From Corbicula japonica (taxonomy: Eukaryota > Mollusca > Bivalvia > Venerida > Cyrenidae), in assembly GCA_038501625.1 (NCBI GenBank), contig JAZAYU010000013.1, forward strand, positions 1,054,001-1,118,000: a DNA stretch of 64,000 nucleotides, read 5' to 3'. This document shows positions 1 to 30,900 of the stretch, piece after piece. Every line of letters begins with the position of its first letter. Position 1 is the first letter of the stretch. The notes beneath the pieces were generated by a model. It worked only from the letters and a program-made list of their open reading frames with translations, ran no database searches and was not told the DNA's origin. The position numbers and the translations under genes are program-made.

Positions 1-94
1 CAAACAAAACACAGTCATTAGCTCAGGCAAGAGCATTCTTATCAACTGTCAGAACTGGTTGATGATGTTTATTTGTAAGAAAGTAATCCTGAAG

Positions 95-540
95 CAATCT
101 GATAAAAAATCTCCTGAAAACCGCTACGCTATCAGGATCTGACGGCAGGTCACTAAAAATTGTATTTATCAACAACCTGCTGAACCAATTAGATTGTCAC
201 TTACAAGGTGGCAAAAGTACATGATGATCGCTGAAATTGTCCAAGCATTCCGAAGGTTATATTGTATCAAAGTATACTTAGTGTTATAAAGCAAGGAGAG
301 TCGAGGCCCGGCAAGACATATTTTCGTGAAGATAGGTGTGTTTAATGTGGTATTGCACTGATTTCAAAGTAATGACATCTTCAGATCCTTAAAATTGCAA
401 GCGCTATAAATCATGTTTCCTGTATTGACTGTCCTAATAACAGCGATCATGGAAAACTGTTGTAGCTTATATACAGTGTTTGCAGGCTGTAATCAGATCT
501 AACATCTTGTTATATCTCACTTCAGTGGTATTGAACCTGA
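95..540. repeat. Dispersed ~400-bp repeat, copy 1
   Basis: Shares a run of words in the same order with the copy near 60145: CGCTACGCTATCAGGATCTG, AATGACATCTTCAGATC, ATAAATCATG, TCAGATCTAACAT. No open reading frame or terminal inverted repeat is visible. Family unknown. Confidence 0.7.
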
Positions 541-868
541 AGCAAACTGTTTATATATATGACTGTTGTTCCCTCAGATACTCCTGGACGAAGATTGTCA
601 TCTTCTTCAATAGTACCCAGTACAATGTTAATACAAACAAAGGACCTCCATGTTAAATTTTATCCATGTAACAGAGAAATCTACCAATTTGTGAACTAAG
701 AAAATGCAGAGCAATGAAAATATCATTTGGGAAAGCCAACAAACCAAAGCAAAAACTTTTCCATGCTCATTATGTTTTTACCAATTACCTCCCAAAAGAG
801 AAACCTCACAAACTGCTGTATTTCTCTTGAATCAAGACACTCACTGGAACCTTGTTTTTAATACCTGA

Positions 869-1019
869 GCCCAAGATCATAAAACTAAAATTGAAGACCA
901 GTCTCAAATCTCAAGCATCTGATTGGATGAAATGGTGATCAGTCACCATTTCAGCCAATCAGATCATGAGATGCTTGACATTTGAGACTGGTCCCCAGAT
1001 TTATTTTTATGATCTTGGA
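869..1019. mobile_element. Foldback hairpin MITE (family H), copy 1
   Basis: Two near-identical inverted arms, each with an end like CCAAGATCATAAAACT, then GAGACCAGTCTCAAATCTCA, AGCATCTGATTGG and AAATGG, joined by a very short loop. It lies in intron 15 of MPHOSPH9 just past the donor. Confidence 0.85.
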
Positions 1020-1043
1020 CACAGATTGAACAAGCAGACTGAC

Positions 1044-20529
<19,486 letters not shown>

Positions 20530-21739
20530 TTTTTTTCAACTGGAAAAGAAAAGGGCATGTAACAATAACTACCAGCATTAAAGGAGTACTTGTAAGTTTT
20601 GCATATTTGACAATTGGTTTTCTTTTTAAACTTACATAAAATTCTTTGAAAAATATTATTTCTTAAACTGATATTTAAAAGTTTCCTCGTCACCTTGAAA
20701 CTCTTTAATAACTACATTTGGTTGTCATTTTTGCTTTAAATACTTGATTGCCATCAACAAGTCAATTAATTTGTTAAGTAGTCTAAAAACTGTTCCATTC
20801 ACTGTTATTACCCAAGGTGTTGATTTATTTGTTTGATTGTTTAATCAGGCTGTCATGCTGTTATATTAGTATCAAAATACACAACACTAGCAGTAACAGT
20901 CAGAGGTGCTAATTCAATTAAAGGTGTCATATTCAATAAATAATTGGAATGTTAATTCAGTTTGTATATCAATGCTGAAATGAAAAACTAAGGAGCTTGA
21001 ATTGAATCATTGATACATAAAATATCATTTTAGAAATTTAATTCTACTATCGTCATTTTGTTTTGTTTTTTTATTATCTAATCTACACTAGTTGCACATG
21101 GATAAAAATGTGTATATATGGAGGAAAGGGTTAAGTGTTTTTATTTCTAAACCAATGTCCATGTCCGACCATGCAAAGTACACAGCCTAAATTGCATCTG
21201 CATCAATATTTGATCCACTGTGAGTGTAAATCCATTTTCTAATGTAGACCAAGTGTCTTGTGTAGACTAAATGCATTGAAAAGCATACAGATTGATGCAT
21301 AAATAATGTGTATTGTAGTTCTGATGACAGTGGAAGAGCATACTACATGTACATATTTTGTTGATATAAAAATGGAATATTAATTATTAGAACAGTATGC
21401 TGGAGCTGAAAGTTTGTATTTTTCGAGTAAGGTATGTAAACAATATCACCTGAGACCGAAGACATAAGAAATAATATGAACCTACTCACTGCATACTGTC
21501 ATGATCTTCCATTTTGAAAACAAATTTAAATAAACTTAACAGCAACATGTATTTTTTGTGGAATATTTGTAATTTTCTTAATAATTTTGAGACTAATAAC
21601 AAATGAATATACCAGTGTTGAAATGTTCATGTGACAGTAAAAAAAGGGAATTTAAATCTAAGTGATTTCCACTACAGTTTTGATCCTAACTGGTCGAATT
21701 GTAATGTAAAGGACAGACATTGATAAAAAGTCAGCATGT

Positions 21740-24590
21740 AGAATTAGGGACATCCCGGACCAGCAGACATCCCAGACCAGACAACCCGGACCATATTTAG
21801 GCACATCCCGGACCATGTTAAAGGACATCCCGGACCATGTTAAAGGACATCCCGGACCACATTAGGAATATATGGGACCAAAGAAAATTACTTAAAATTA
21901 TGTTTATTAAACAAATCAAATAATTTTTGTTGTTGTTTAATTTTCATCTTAAGCGAGTGTTTATCAATGTGTTAATGCTGACATAAAAGAAATCATCTGG
22001 TAGCATTTATTATGCGGTAATACTGGTAAGAATTTTTAATATAATTTACTAAGTTATTAAAGAATATAATATAAAATATAATGTATAACTACATATAATA
22101 AATATCTGAGTAAAAATCGTTTTCATTATGCAATTGAAAACCATGTAAATATATATTTTATTGTTTTCGCAATCCAGGTATCAATGTTACATGTAACCAG
22201 TACAGAGCGGCTGTCATAGATGGGACAGACCTTCCATTCGTATGGATAATTATGATTGTGATGATAGCATTTTATCATTTTGTGTTTTTGAGAAGTATCA
22301 ATATTATCATGAATGTACACATTAAAACTATTAACTGTTATGCGTGTTCTAAATTTATTATTGCATTCTTGTGTTTCGACAGGAACAGTAATTAAATATA
22401 GACTTTGATCTTAAATACTACCATCTCTATATTCTTGTTTTGACAAAGGATGCAATTTTGTTTTAATTTTGTGGTGCCCTATAGAAATTCTAAATCCAAA
22501 AAATAAAAAATAAAATGTGTAATAATTGTTATTTATCGATAGTTCGATTATTTTATATATACATATAATCTGATATATCCATGTTTTTGTTCCATTTTCT
22601 ATGATGTATAAACAATAAAAAAATCATGTCAACAATTCTAAATTGTTGAATTTTAAGGGAAATGTTTATGACAATTAATGTATTCAATTGTTTGAAAATG
22701 ACTCTTGAGTATGCAGACTTTGCGAAAGGCCAAAAAATTTGCCGGTCATTCGGTCCTGTAAGCAAGGAATTTTGCAGGACCGAAAGAAAATCTGCCGGAC
22801 CGAAAAAAGACAAGAGATATTGCAAAATATTTATTTTTTGAATTTTTTAAGGTACATTTGACTTGTCTGAAATACTTTCACCAATAAAAAAAGTTTTACC
22901 AGTTTTGCTTAAACTTAGTTCATTTTTAGCTACAGAGTAACAAACAAGAAAATTGTTGAGATGTACATTTAATTCTAGGTTTATTATGCTACTTAGGGTT
23001 ATAAATTTCAATAAATAAAAGATATAATAAAAGATAAATTACTTTGACTTTTGATTGCCCGTCTTTAAAACAAATTCAAACTTTTATTCCATGAAACTTT
23101 GTCTTTGAATGAGACTTCCATTTTATTGTTTCCATGAGATGAAAATCAACACCGGCAACAAAGCCATTTTAATTTTCGCTTAAATCGAAACTAAATGGCC
23201 TAGACGCCAGCATTTGCTCTTTGATTCATGAAATATCACCAGTTTGAACACAACTGCAAACGCGAGACAGTCAGAACTCCATTTTTCTTTTCAAGGCCGT
23301 TAGATTATGTTACCCAGTTCGCGATTGGACAAACCATATAACTGTGACTGAAGGGAAGTAACTACTGTGAGGTTTTAAAAACAAACACCTTGCAGCAGTT
23401 ACTTCCCCTTACAGTTTAAGTATAAAAGGTTGCTTCCCTTAGCATTAAAGTCACCGGACAGAATGACCGACAACATATGACATTTTACCGGACCCAAGTC
23501 AAATCTGTCGGACTTGTCCGACGGACCGAGGCGTTTCACGAAGTCTGGAGTATGCATGTTACCTATAATTCAATAAATTTATATAATCATCACAGTATAT
23601 TGTTGTCACTTCTCTTTTCTGATTCACTCTAGCTAGTTCAATCAACTTGTTACATTTAAATTGTATTAATATGTATGTATATTATTCATGCATTTGTTAG
23701 TGATATTAATTGCATTTCATTTCATTTTCATCAATTTTGTATATATTCATGTTTGTATAAACTGTTAAAAAATCCGAAATAAAATATGGAATAAAATAAG
23801 CATGATTTATTTATTTATTTTTAAGAAATCTTAAATTTGAAAAAAATATAGTTTTTAACTGAATTAAAATATAAATGTGTGAACAATTTTGAAATTTTAT
23901 TTTAAAGAAAAAGCTAATTAGTAGCAATTGCTCATTCATACGATAATTAAGTTTGTACACTTGAGGAATTTGACAGTTTTTCTGCGTTCACAGGAATTTC
24001 ACAGGTATTTTTCACAGGAATTAGACTGGAATAAATGAAGTTTTTATATATAGTGTATTTGAATTATAAAATAGAAGGATGACTGTATAATAAGAATTTT
24101 AATAATAATTTTAAATTAATGATTTTAATTTACATTTTTGTGTTTGACAATGAATAATGTTGGAGATACTAAACAAATGATTATTTATTCTTTTCTTAAG
24201 TATGTCATAAACTTCGATTTGCATTATTCCATGTAGTACTGTAATAATAATAACAGATTGGCCTTTCTTTAAAAGTCTGTATATTACTACATTTATAAAT
24301 TATCAGTGTTAAAATTGTCATACAAAGTTGTGTTGTCGTTGTTTATACTTTAAAGTCTGTTCATCTAAAATGTGCCCAAGTTAAGATTATACAATTATTA
24401 TACGAGTTATAATCCTTAAATTATCTTAAAACCACTGCAATTTGTGAAAATAATGCTGTCCCATTTGTTATACAATACGGTCTTGATTGTCTCATAACGT
24501 GATCCGGAATGTCCTTATATATGGTCCGGGATGTCCTTATATATGGTCCTGGATGTCCGCTGGTCTGGGATGTCCGTATACCAGCATGTA
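21740..24590. mobile_element. 2.85-kb TIR element with GGACATCCCGGACC arrays
   Basis: The left end has six tandem units such as GGACATCCCGGACCATGTTA. The right end has about four inverted units (GGTCCGGGATGTCCTTATAT). CAGCATGTA occurs just outside both ends and could be a 9-base target duplication. The flanks match a dispersed repeat also seen near 25850 and 53330, so the empty site can be guessed. The interior is AT-rich without a transposase frame and contains a second element. Confidence 0.75.
22709..23553. mobile_element. Nested ~0.84-kb hAT-like TIR element
   Basis: The ends CAGACTTTGCGAAAGGCC and GGCGTTTCACGAAGTCTG pair at about 15 of 18 positions. GAGTATG flanks both sides, compatible with the 8-base duplication and CAG-type ends of hAT elements. 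Inside the ends are repeated GGACCGA/TCGGTCC words. No transposase is visible. Confidence 0.65.
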
Positions 24591-24592
24591 AA

Positions 24593-24640
24593 ATGCCAAT
24601 GGGTCTGTGCTTGAAGTCGAATTATTGAGACTACTGAGGA
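24593..24640 (+). repeat. Dispersed repeat R1, fragment
   Basis: GGGTCTGTGCTTGAAGTCGA, then ATTATTGAGAC. It matches copies near 53400 (same strand) and 25850 (opposite strand). Its other half lies left of the 2.85-kb element at about 21715-21740. Confidence 0.65.
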
Positions 24641-24754
24641 GAGGAAGGAGAGAAACTGCTAAATAAATTACTTAAAATACAGTACATGTATCCAGTTTTT
24701 TCTAATGTGATAACGCCAAACAATCGTTCACCAACTACACTGGGACCTATATTT

Positions 24755-24900
24755 CAAATCTGTACTGGCAGACGCACCGAGGACAGCCAGACAGGTCAAG
24801 TATCTCACCCCTGCTAGTATTCGAACATTCAACCTACGAATCTGGAGTCCGATGCATAACCCATCGACCCCTTTCCTAATAAAGGACCAAGATACTACAA
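24755..24900 (-). mobile_element. tRNA-derived SINE-like fragment
   Basis: On the minus strand, GGTTATGCATCGGACTCCAG, then TTCGTAGGTTGAATGTTCGA, resembles a tRNA-type promoter region, the last part being B-box-like. The other tRNA arms are not convincing, so this is not called as a tRNA gene. Confidence 0.45.
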
Positions 24901-25187
24901 AATGAAGGTAATACCGTTATTCTTGCATGGCATACAAAAATAAATACGGGTTTTGACAAGCAAATAACTGGCGGAACTCGAGTTGTCTCTCTTCGTTAAT
25001 TTGAACGCAGCTCAAGAGCCTTCCCATAAGTATGTCTATTTACAGTGATCTCCCTTGTCTCTTGTACACGGCGCGAGAACAAAAATATATAGGTTATCTA
25101 AGATTTCGAATAATTATATAGATTTAGGTGAAATTATTATTTTATCTGTAGACCAAGTTGAAACTTTTTTCGCCGTGTCATATTTTA

Positions 25188-25220
25188 TGACGTTGTTGAC
25201 GTCGCAGCGGAAATGACGTA
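25188..25220. promoter_or_regulatory. Cluster of three TGACGT (CRE/ATF-type) motifs
   Basis: TGACGT, TGACGTCG and TGACGTAC fall within 33 bases, in a CpG-containing stretch (about 24950-25480) that shows no repeat family. It lies between the divergent MPHOSPH9 and transporter genes and is the best promoter candidate in the gap. No transcript evidence. Confidence 0.35.
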
Positions 25221-25664
25221 CAGTACAGAGCGCTAAAATTCACGTCGCTTTATTTCGATGCGGTTCTATGAGTAAAATTGATTTGTTTTAACGTCACCAG
25301 GATGGTTGCTAAAATTAATTCCATGCGACATTAACGAATTCAGAATCAGAATATACAGTATCCGGCACATAACCCGACATTTAGCTGTAACAAAGTACTG
25401 GCGAAATCTTAGCTTCCCTGCTGGAGCATTGAGTGCATTTTAGCGATACCCATCGCTAGACATCAAAAGCTCATATGAATTCGATGTTATGTTCGTGTTT
25501 ACAATTTATTTTAAACGCAATTCGTTACCTAAATGCAAGAAATTATACTACTTGGAATGTTTTTACTCCGTGTGCTCTGAGTCACTGCGAACCAATCTCC
25601 TTGCTTGACAATGCCACAAGCTTCTTATGTATATTTTCTTATGAAGTGATGATAACGTTTATAT

Positions 25665-25745
25665 ACCAGGGCTACCAGTCGTTAGCGTTGTCGAAATCGC
25701 ATGGGTAGGCGTTTTTGCCGTGGCGATGCGGGTTCGCTCCCAAAT
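25665..25745 (+). mobile_element. tRNA-like SINE head
   Basis: CCAGTCGTTAGCGTTGTCGA resembles an A box and GCGGGTTCGCTCCC a B box, about 40 bases apart, as in tRNA-derived SINEs. The acceptor stem does not fold, so it is not a functional tRNA. Confidence 0.45.
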
Positions 25746-25844
25746 AGAGGCAATTAATATCATTTTATATAAACATAAACAATTATGCAAAATCTTCCAA
25801 AGGGAAGTCAGTTATATAATTTATAAATAATGCACACTCTTTAT

Positions 25845-25975
25845 TAGTCTCAATTATTCGACTGCAAGCACAGACCCATTATCAAACGGACGTTTTCGTT
25901 GTCTGTTCTTTACGAAGAGCGACCATCGTATATATAGAAAAGCTCTTCTTGCGCACAAGTAGTTGGGCTAACTCT
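25845..25975 (-). repeat. Dispersed repeat R1, minus-strand copy
   Basis: Reverse complement of the copy at 53325-53455. Shared words include TAGTCTCAATTATT, CAAGCACAGACCCATT, GCGACCATC and GTAGTTGGGCTA. Confidence 0.75.
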
Positions 25976-25979
25976 TTAT

Positions 25980-27667
25980 TAACGAATTAATAACATCCCA
26001 AGACAGTAACCTCTCAGAAGTTTCTTGTTCGTTTATTGTTTGTGGTGTCTTATTTGAAATTAATTAAAATATATTAACACATGATCTCTTTTCTTCTTTT
26101 TTTCGGCTGTTTAGATAGGCTTTGTTTTCTGAGTGTGGCTATTATTCAACACCATTTTTCCCTCCAAATTCAGAGTATATATTTTCTGAAATGCAATGGC
26201 AACAGCAAGATTATACATTGAATAACACTGTCGTCCAACCAAAAATTGAATTTTTAGAGTCGATTTGACATCAAGTGCACATCCTGTCTGGGAATGCACT
26301 GTATGTGCACGAGTGTCCTATGTAATTTATTGATCAGAGCATCAGATCTCCGGAGTCCGGACCGGACCAGAGTTATTTTGTTGTCCGGTAAAACGACTCG
26401 GTCCAGTCTACTTGATCCGAATTGCCGACGAACATTGCGTAATCAGTTCTAGGTGATATTTATGGTTTGTAATATCAGTCCTTCGGAGACATAAACTTAT
26501 TTATATGACACGGTGTTTGCTTGTTTCTTTCAAGGTACTCGAACTGTAAATTATGTTCAGCTTTGAACCAAGCCAGACCGTACCATTACCCGGACGGTAC
26601 CAGTAAGCAGACAAGGGTACCGACTGAAACCGAAAATAGCATCTTTTCGCGATTATAACCCACAATGATAAAAAATAGCCTTTGAATTTGTTTTGTTGTT
26701 ATAAAAAATTGGTTGTTTCTTATACTTCTTTTGTCGGACAGGTGATACGCTATATAGTTGGTGCGAGAGAGTTGGTTTTTTAATTCTTTTTATAATATTC
26801 ATTTTGATATACCCAGGATATAATAATAAAATAATGGAGAAATTGACAAAAATCATCTGATTCATGTATGGGTAAATTGTTTTTTATTTTATGAAAATAA
26901 CCCAAGCTGACTGCAAAAGAGCCTTGGAATCAAAGAGAGCATTTGATATAATATTTAACTTTCCAACTTTCTTATGGATAAATATGATGCTATGGTCAGG
27001 AATAATTTGTTTGGTTAAAAGTGAAGAGTGAATACTTTTGTTCATCAAAGTGCAAGAAGTTGCTTTATTTGAAATCCCGTTGAATTTTCAAGGTAAAAAT
27101 AATCTTGAGAGTTTTCAGAGTAGAAAACAAATGAAGGGTAAAAAATTGTACTCCTCAATCAGATAGAGTGTCTTGTCCATTTTCCATGCCATCACCTCAG
27201 GGTCAAATAAAGAAACTCTGGTGAAACCTCACTGTGAAATAGTGTCGCTTTTAAAAACCATATCCAGGTCATATAGGTAAACGCAACACATCGGGTAAAA
27301 TGTAAAAAATTTAAAAAAACCTGAATATTGGAGTATCATTTTGCAACCATTCAAATGATTTTTCAACCGAAACATAAAGATATGACCTATTTCTTATTTT
27401 GAATTTGAAATAAAGGTCATAGCTTTGCTTAATAATATGCATGTCTGGAATTTAATGTCATGATTCAAAACTAAGTCACAACAACCCACGAACATACCTT
27501 TAGGAAAGATCATGAACATATTTCAGTTATGACATTTACAGATTTTTTTTCAGGAGGAAAATCTGTCCTAAGTACAAAACTGTACACAAACTTGCCTGCC
27601 AATGTATTTGAAATGTTCATAAGCAGTCGTATGTATTTCCAGGTAATGAGCATTTTGTTGAACTAAG
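25980..27667. other. Intergenic AT-rich sequence before the transporter
   Basis: I see no gene or named repeat here. An acceptor-like TATTTCCAG lies about 25 bases before the transporter start codon, so an untranslated first exon may lie somewhere upstream in this interval or beyond. Confidence 0.4.
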
Positions 27668-27910
27668 ATGGGAAGGAAGAAATCCAAATATAAAGAAAAT
27701 GGTGAGACGGAGGATGCTGAGGTCGGTGAGCCATTAACAGACCTACAGAAACCATCAGAGGAACCTCCAGACAGTGCTGCCAGGCAGTTACCAAGGAAAC
27801 ATTCAGTGGTCTGGATAGCATTCAAGACCGTAAAGACCAAGCTGAGTCTAACAGATGAAGGAGCTACACCTGTCAACTGGAAATGTATTTTTCTTGTCTT
27901 CATATCTTTG
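27668..27910 (+). CDS. Transporter exon 1
   Basis: Start ATG then 81 codons, phase 0 out, donor TTG|GTAAAT. It encodes the acidic N-terminus and the first half of helix 1 (WKCIFLVFISL). The frame stays open further, but that extension comes from a MITE beginning 17 bases past the donor, and this donor alone gives a normal ZIFL helix 1 when joined to exon 2. Confidence 0.8.
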
Positions 27911-30900
27911 GTAAATATTTTTCTGATACTTGCCCTTTACTACTTTTGTATGGGTTTTATTGCATGTGTGAACAGTGTGGAACCAGGTCGGCTTGCACAT
28001 CCATGCCCTCTAATATGGATCCACACTGTAAGCTTTTAGATTCATAAGGTTATTTTTGACCAAGTAGCAAGCAATTACATCCAGATCAGACAGCACAGAC
28101 ATGCTGGCTGTTGATCTGGATTTACACTGCTTACACATGTGATTAGTCATATATAAAAAGAAATGTCATAACTACTTGTGGGCCGAAGGTTATAAAACTG
28201 AGAATGGAAATCAGTCTTAGATCTCAAGCACCTGATTGGCTGAAATGGCGACTGCTTGAGATTTGAGACTGGTTTCCAATCTCAGTTTTATAACCTTTGG
28301 ACATGTTTTTGTTATCTTGCCTTTATTACTTAATTATGTAAATCAGAAGAAAAGATAAAAACAGGTAATATATTTTAGGATTCTGGTCAAACCATGATTG
28401 ACAAATATGAAAATAGGTAAGAATCGTGATTAACCTTAAGATAATAGATGTCTGTCTCATGCTGTGTCTTACCATAAGCACATTGTAACTCATTATTTTT
28501 TCAGTTTGGTAGTTCATTCAATATCACTTACCTGTTTCCCTTCCTCCCAGAAATGATCAAGGTAAGTGTTGACATTAAATTATTGGAATATCAGTTCAAA
28601 TAAATTATTGATATATATGTATATGCAAACTATCTAGAAATCAGTGGTAAATAATAACACTTTAAATAGTGGCCTGGGATATTTTATTGCTCTTATTTAG
28701 GTGGTTATATTTTGAAACATGATTTTCAAATGCAGGTATTTTAACAGTTGAATAAATGTCTTTTAAAACATGGGAACAAAATAAAAGACAAATTTTAAAG
28801 AAGATTTGTGTTACATTTCCAGACTGTAAAGTTATTGATAAAATGTCAAGTTATGTTCCAGTTGTATGACATCTGTGATATTTGTTGTATTTTATATTTA
28901 ATTTGACCAATAAGCAAGCAGTGAAGATCGTGATAAGACTGCAGGTGCATGTTAATCTGGTCTACATCATTTGCATACATATTGATGAAGGGTTAATAAG
29001 ATTTTAGTTTGGTATTTCATGGTGTTCCAGACTTTTGGTTATAAAGAGGAAGACAAAGGGTACTATGCTGGTATTGTTGCATCTTCCATGTTTGTGGGCC
29101 GAGCCCTCGGAAGGCAAGTGCAAGCATTCACTAATTATTTTGGAAAGAAAAGTTAAACACTTTTGAAAAAAGTAGGTTTAAAGGAAAATTAGACTTTGTT
29201 CCATTTATAATTAAAATACTAATATTATGCCATAAAATTGCTTGAAGAATAAAATAGCCTTAACCCTTTTCTTCATAATAATAGTACCCCCTTATGGCAT
29301 GGGGGAACAGTGTAGATCCAGATCAGCTGGCACAACTGTGCTGTTTGATCAGGATCTACACTGTTTGCTTTTTGAATCATTAGGTTATTTCTGATCAAAA
29401 TGTGACCAGTGCAGATCCTGAATAGATGGCAGGAATGTACTGGCTGATCTGGATCTACACTAGTGGTACATGTATAACGCATATATATGGAGGAAAGGGT
29501 TAACTCATAAATATGTTGTGATACAATCTTATTTACTTTTAAAATGTTATTATAATCATTAATGGTAATTAAAATTCACTTCCTTATTTTCAGTTATTTT
29601 TGGGGATGGATATCTGACAAGAAGGGACGACGACCAATTGTTTTGGCAACATTGTTTCTAATTGGTGTAAGTTCTCTGGCATTTGGCTTCACCACAAGTA
29701 TATACTTTGCTGTCATCACCAGAATGATTGCCGGGCTGGTGAATGGTAAACATTTTAAACAGTTTTGGAACCAGTAATCAGGGCCCAAGATCATAAAACT
29801 GGCTGGAGATCTGTTGCAAATCTCAAGCATTTGATTGGCTGAAATGGCGACTGTTGCCATTTCAGCCAATCAGATGCTTGAGATTTGAGACTGGTCTCCA
29901 GAGTTAGTTTTATGATCTTGGGCCCAGATAACAGTGATGTGTTCTAGTATTTGGTCATTTAGACCTGCTTACCATCGATTCTAAAATCCCAACTCCTGCA
30001 AGGTTATAAAACTTGAGACTGAAATCGATGCTCAAAACTCAGTTTCATTCTCAAAGCCTAGGAGTGAAATTACATGTACACATTTTCACAGCCTTGAGAA
30101 TTGCTTTATTTAAATTCTGAAATGCATGACGATGTTGTTTCAAAGAATAATTAACAACAGTCATTTCCTTAGCTTGTAAAGATAGAAATGAATTTTTGAG
30201 TTTTGAGCACAAACTCAAATTTTATAACATTGGGAAATTAGTGATACAGACTCACTTTCTTCATCAGTTGGAGCCTGTACATACATTGTTCAAAGGGGTG
30301 TATTACATAAATTTGTTGACTGAATAGCAAATAGTATTGTCCAAAAGCAGTGTGATAAGATGCACAGGCTGATCAGTGCCCAAGGTTATAAAACTGAGCA
30401 TGGAAACCAGTCTCAAATCTCAAGCATCTGATTGGCTGAAATGGCGACTGGTCGCCATTTCAGTCAATCAGATGCTTGAGATTTGAGACTGGTTTCCAAG
30501 CTCAGCTTTATAACCTTCAACCCTCGTGTCAAAAACTGTTAGCAAAATTGACAAAAGCTGTGCTTAGCAACTGAAAGGACCTGTATCACAAAGCTGACTG
30601 TTTATGGAAGAGTTAATGGACTGATTGGTTTAAATACACAGATGTATGGCAAAACACTTAAGAGGACCAAATAACTACTAGAACTTGCAGTTACCATGTA
30701 TTTGTCCTAATCTTTACCTGCTTATTCTGATCAGATGGCCAGCTGATCTAGATCTACACTGTTCGGACATGCAATAAAAGGCATATATATTAAGTGTATG
30801 GTTCAAGATCTCCTTTCTAGAGAAATTACCTAGCACCAAAGTTCTTGTTTTATGATGCATAGATCCAAAGATAAATATTATACACAAGTTTCAAAATGGT

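Noticed and set aside
1..1043. A sixteenth MPHOSPH9 exon
   Set aside because: The interval is filled by a hairpin MITE and a dispersed repeat; I found no acceptor followed by a plausible frame, so the next exon is probably outside the window.
25665..25745. Functional tRNA gene
   Set aside because: A- and B-box-like words are present but there is no acceptor stem or convincing cloverleaf; SINE-like instead.
27911..28039. Open frame continuing transporter exon 1 for about 42 more codons
   Set aside because: The extension is MITE sequence in the right frame by chance; the GTAAAT donor at 27911 gives a proper helix 1 with exon 2.
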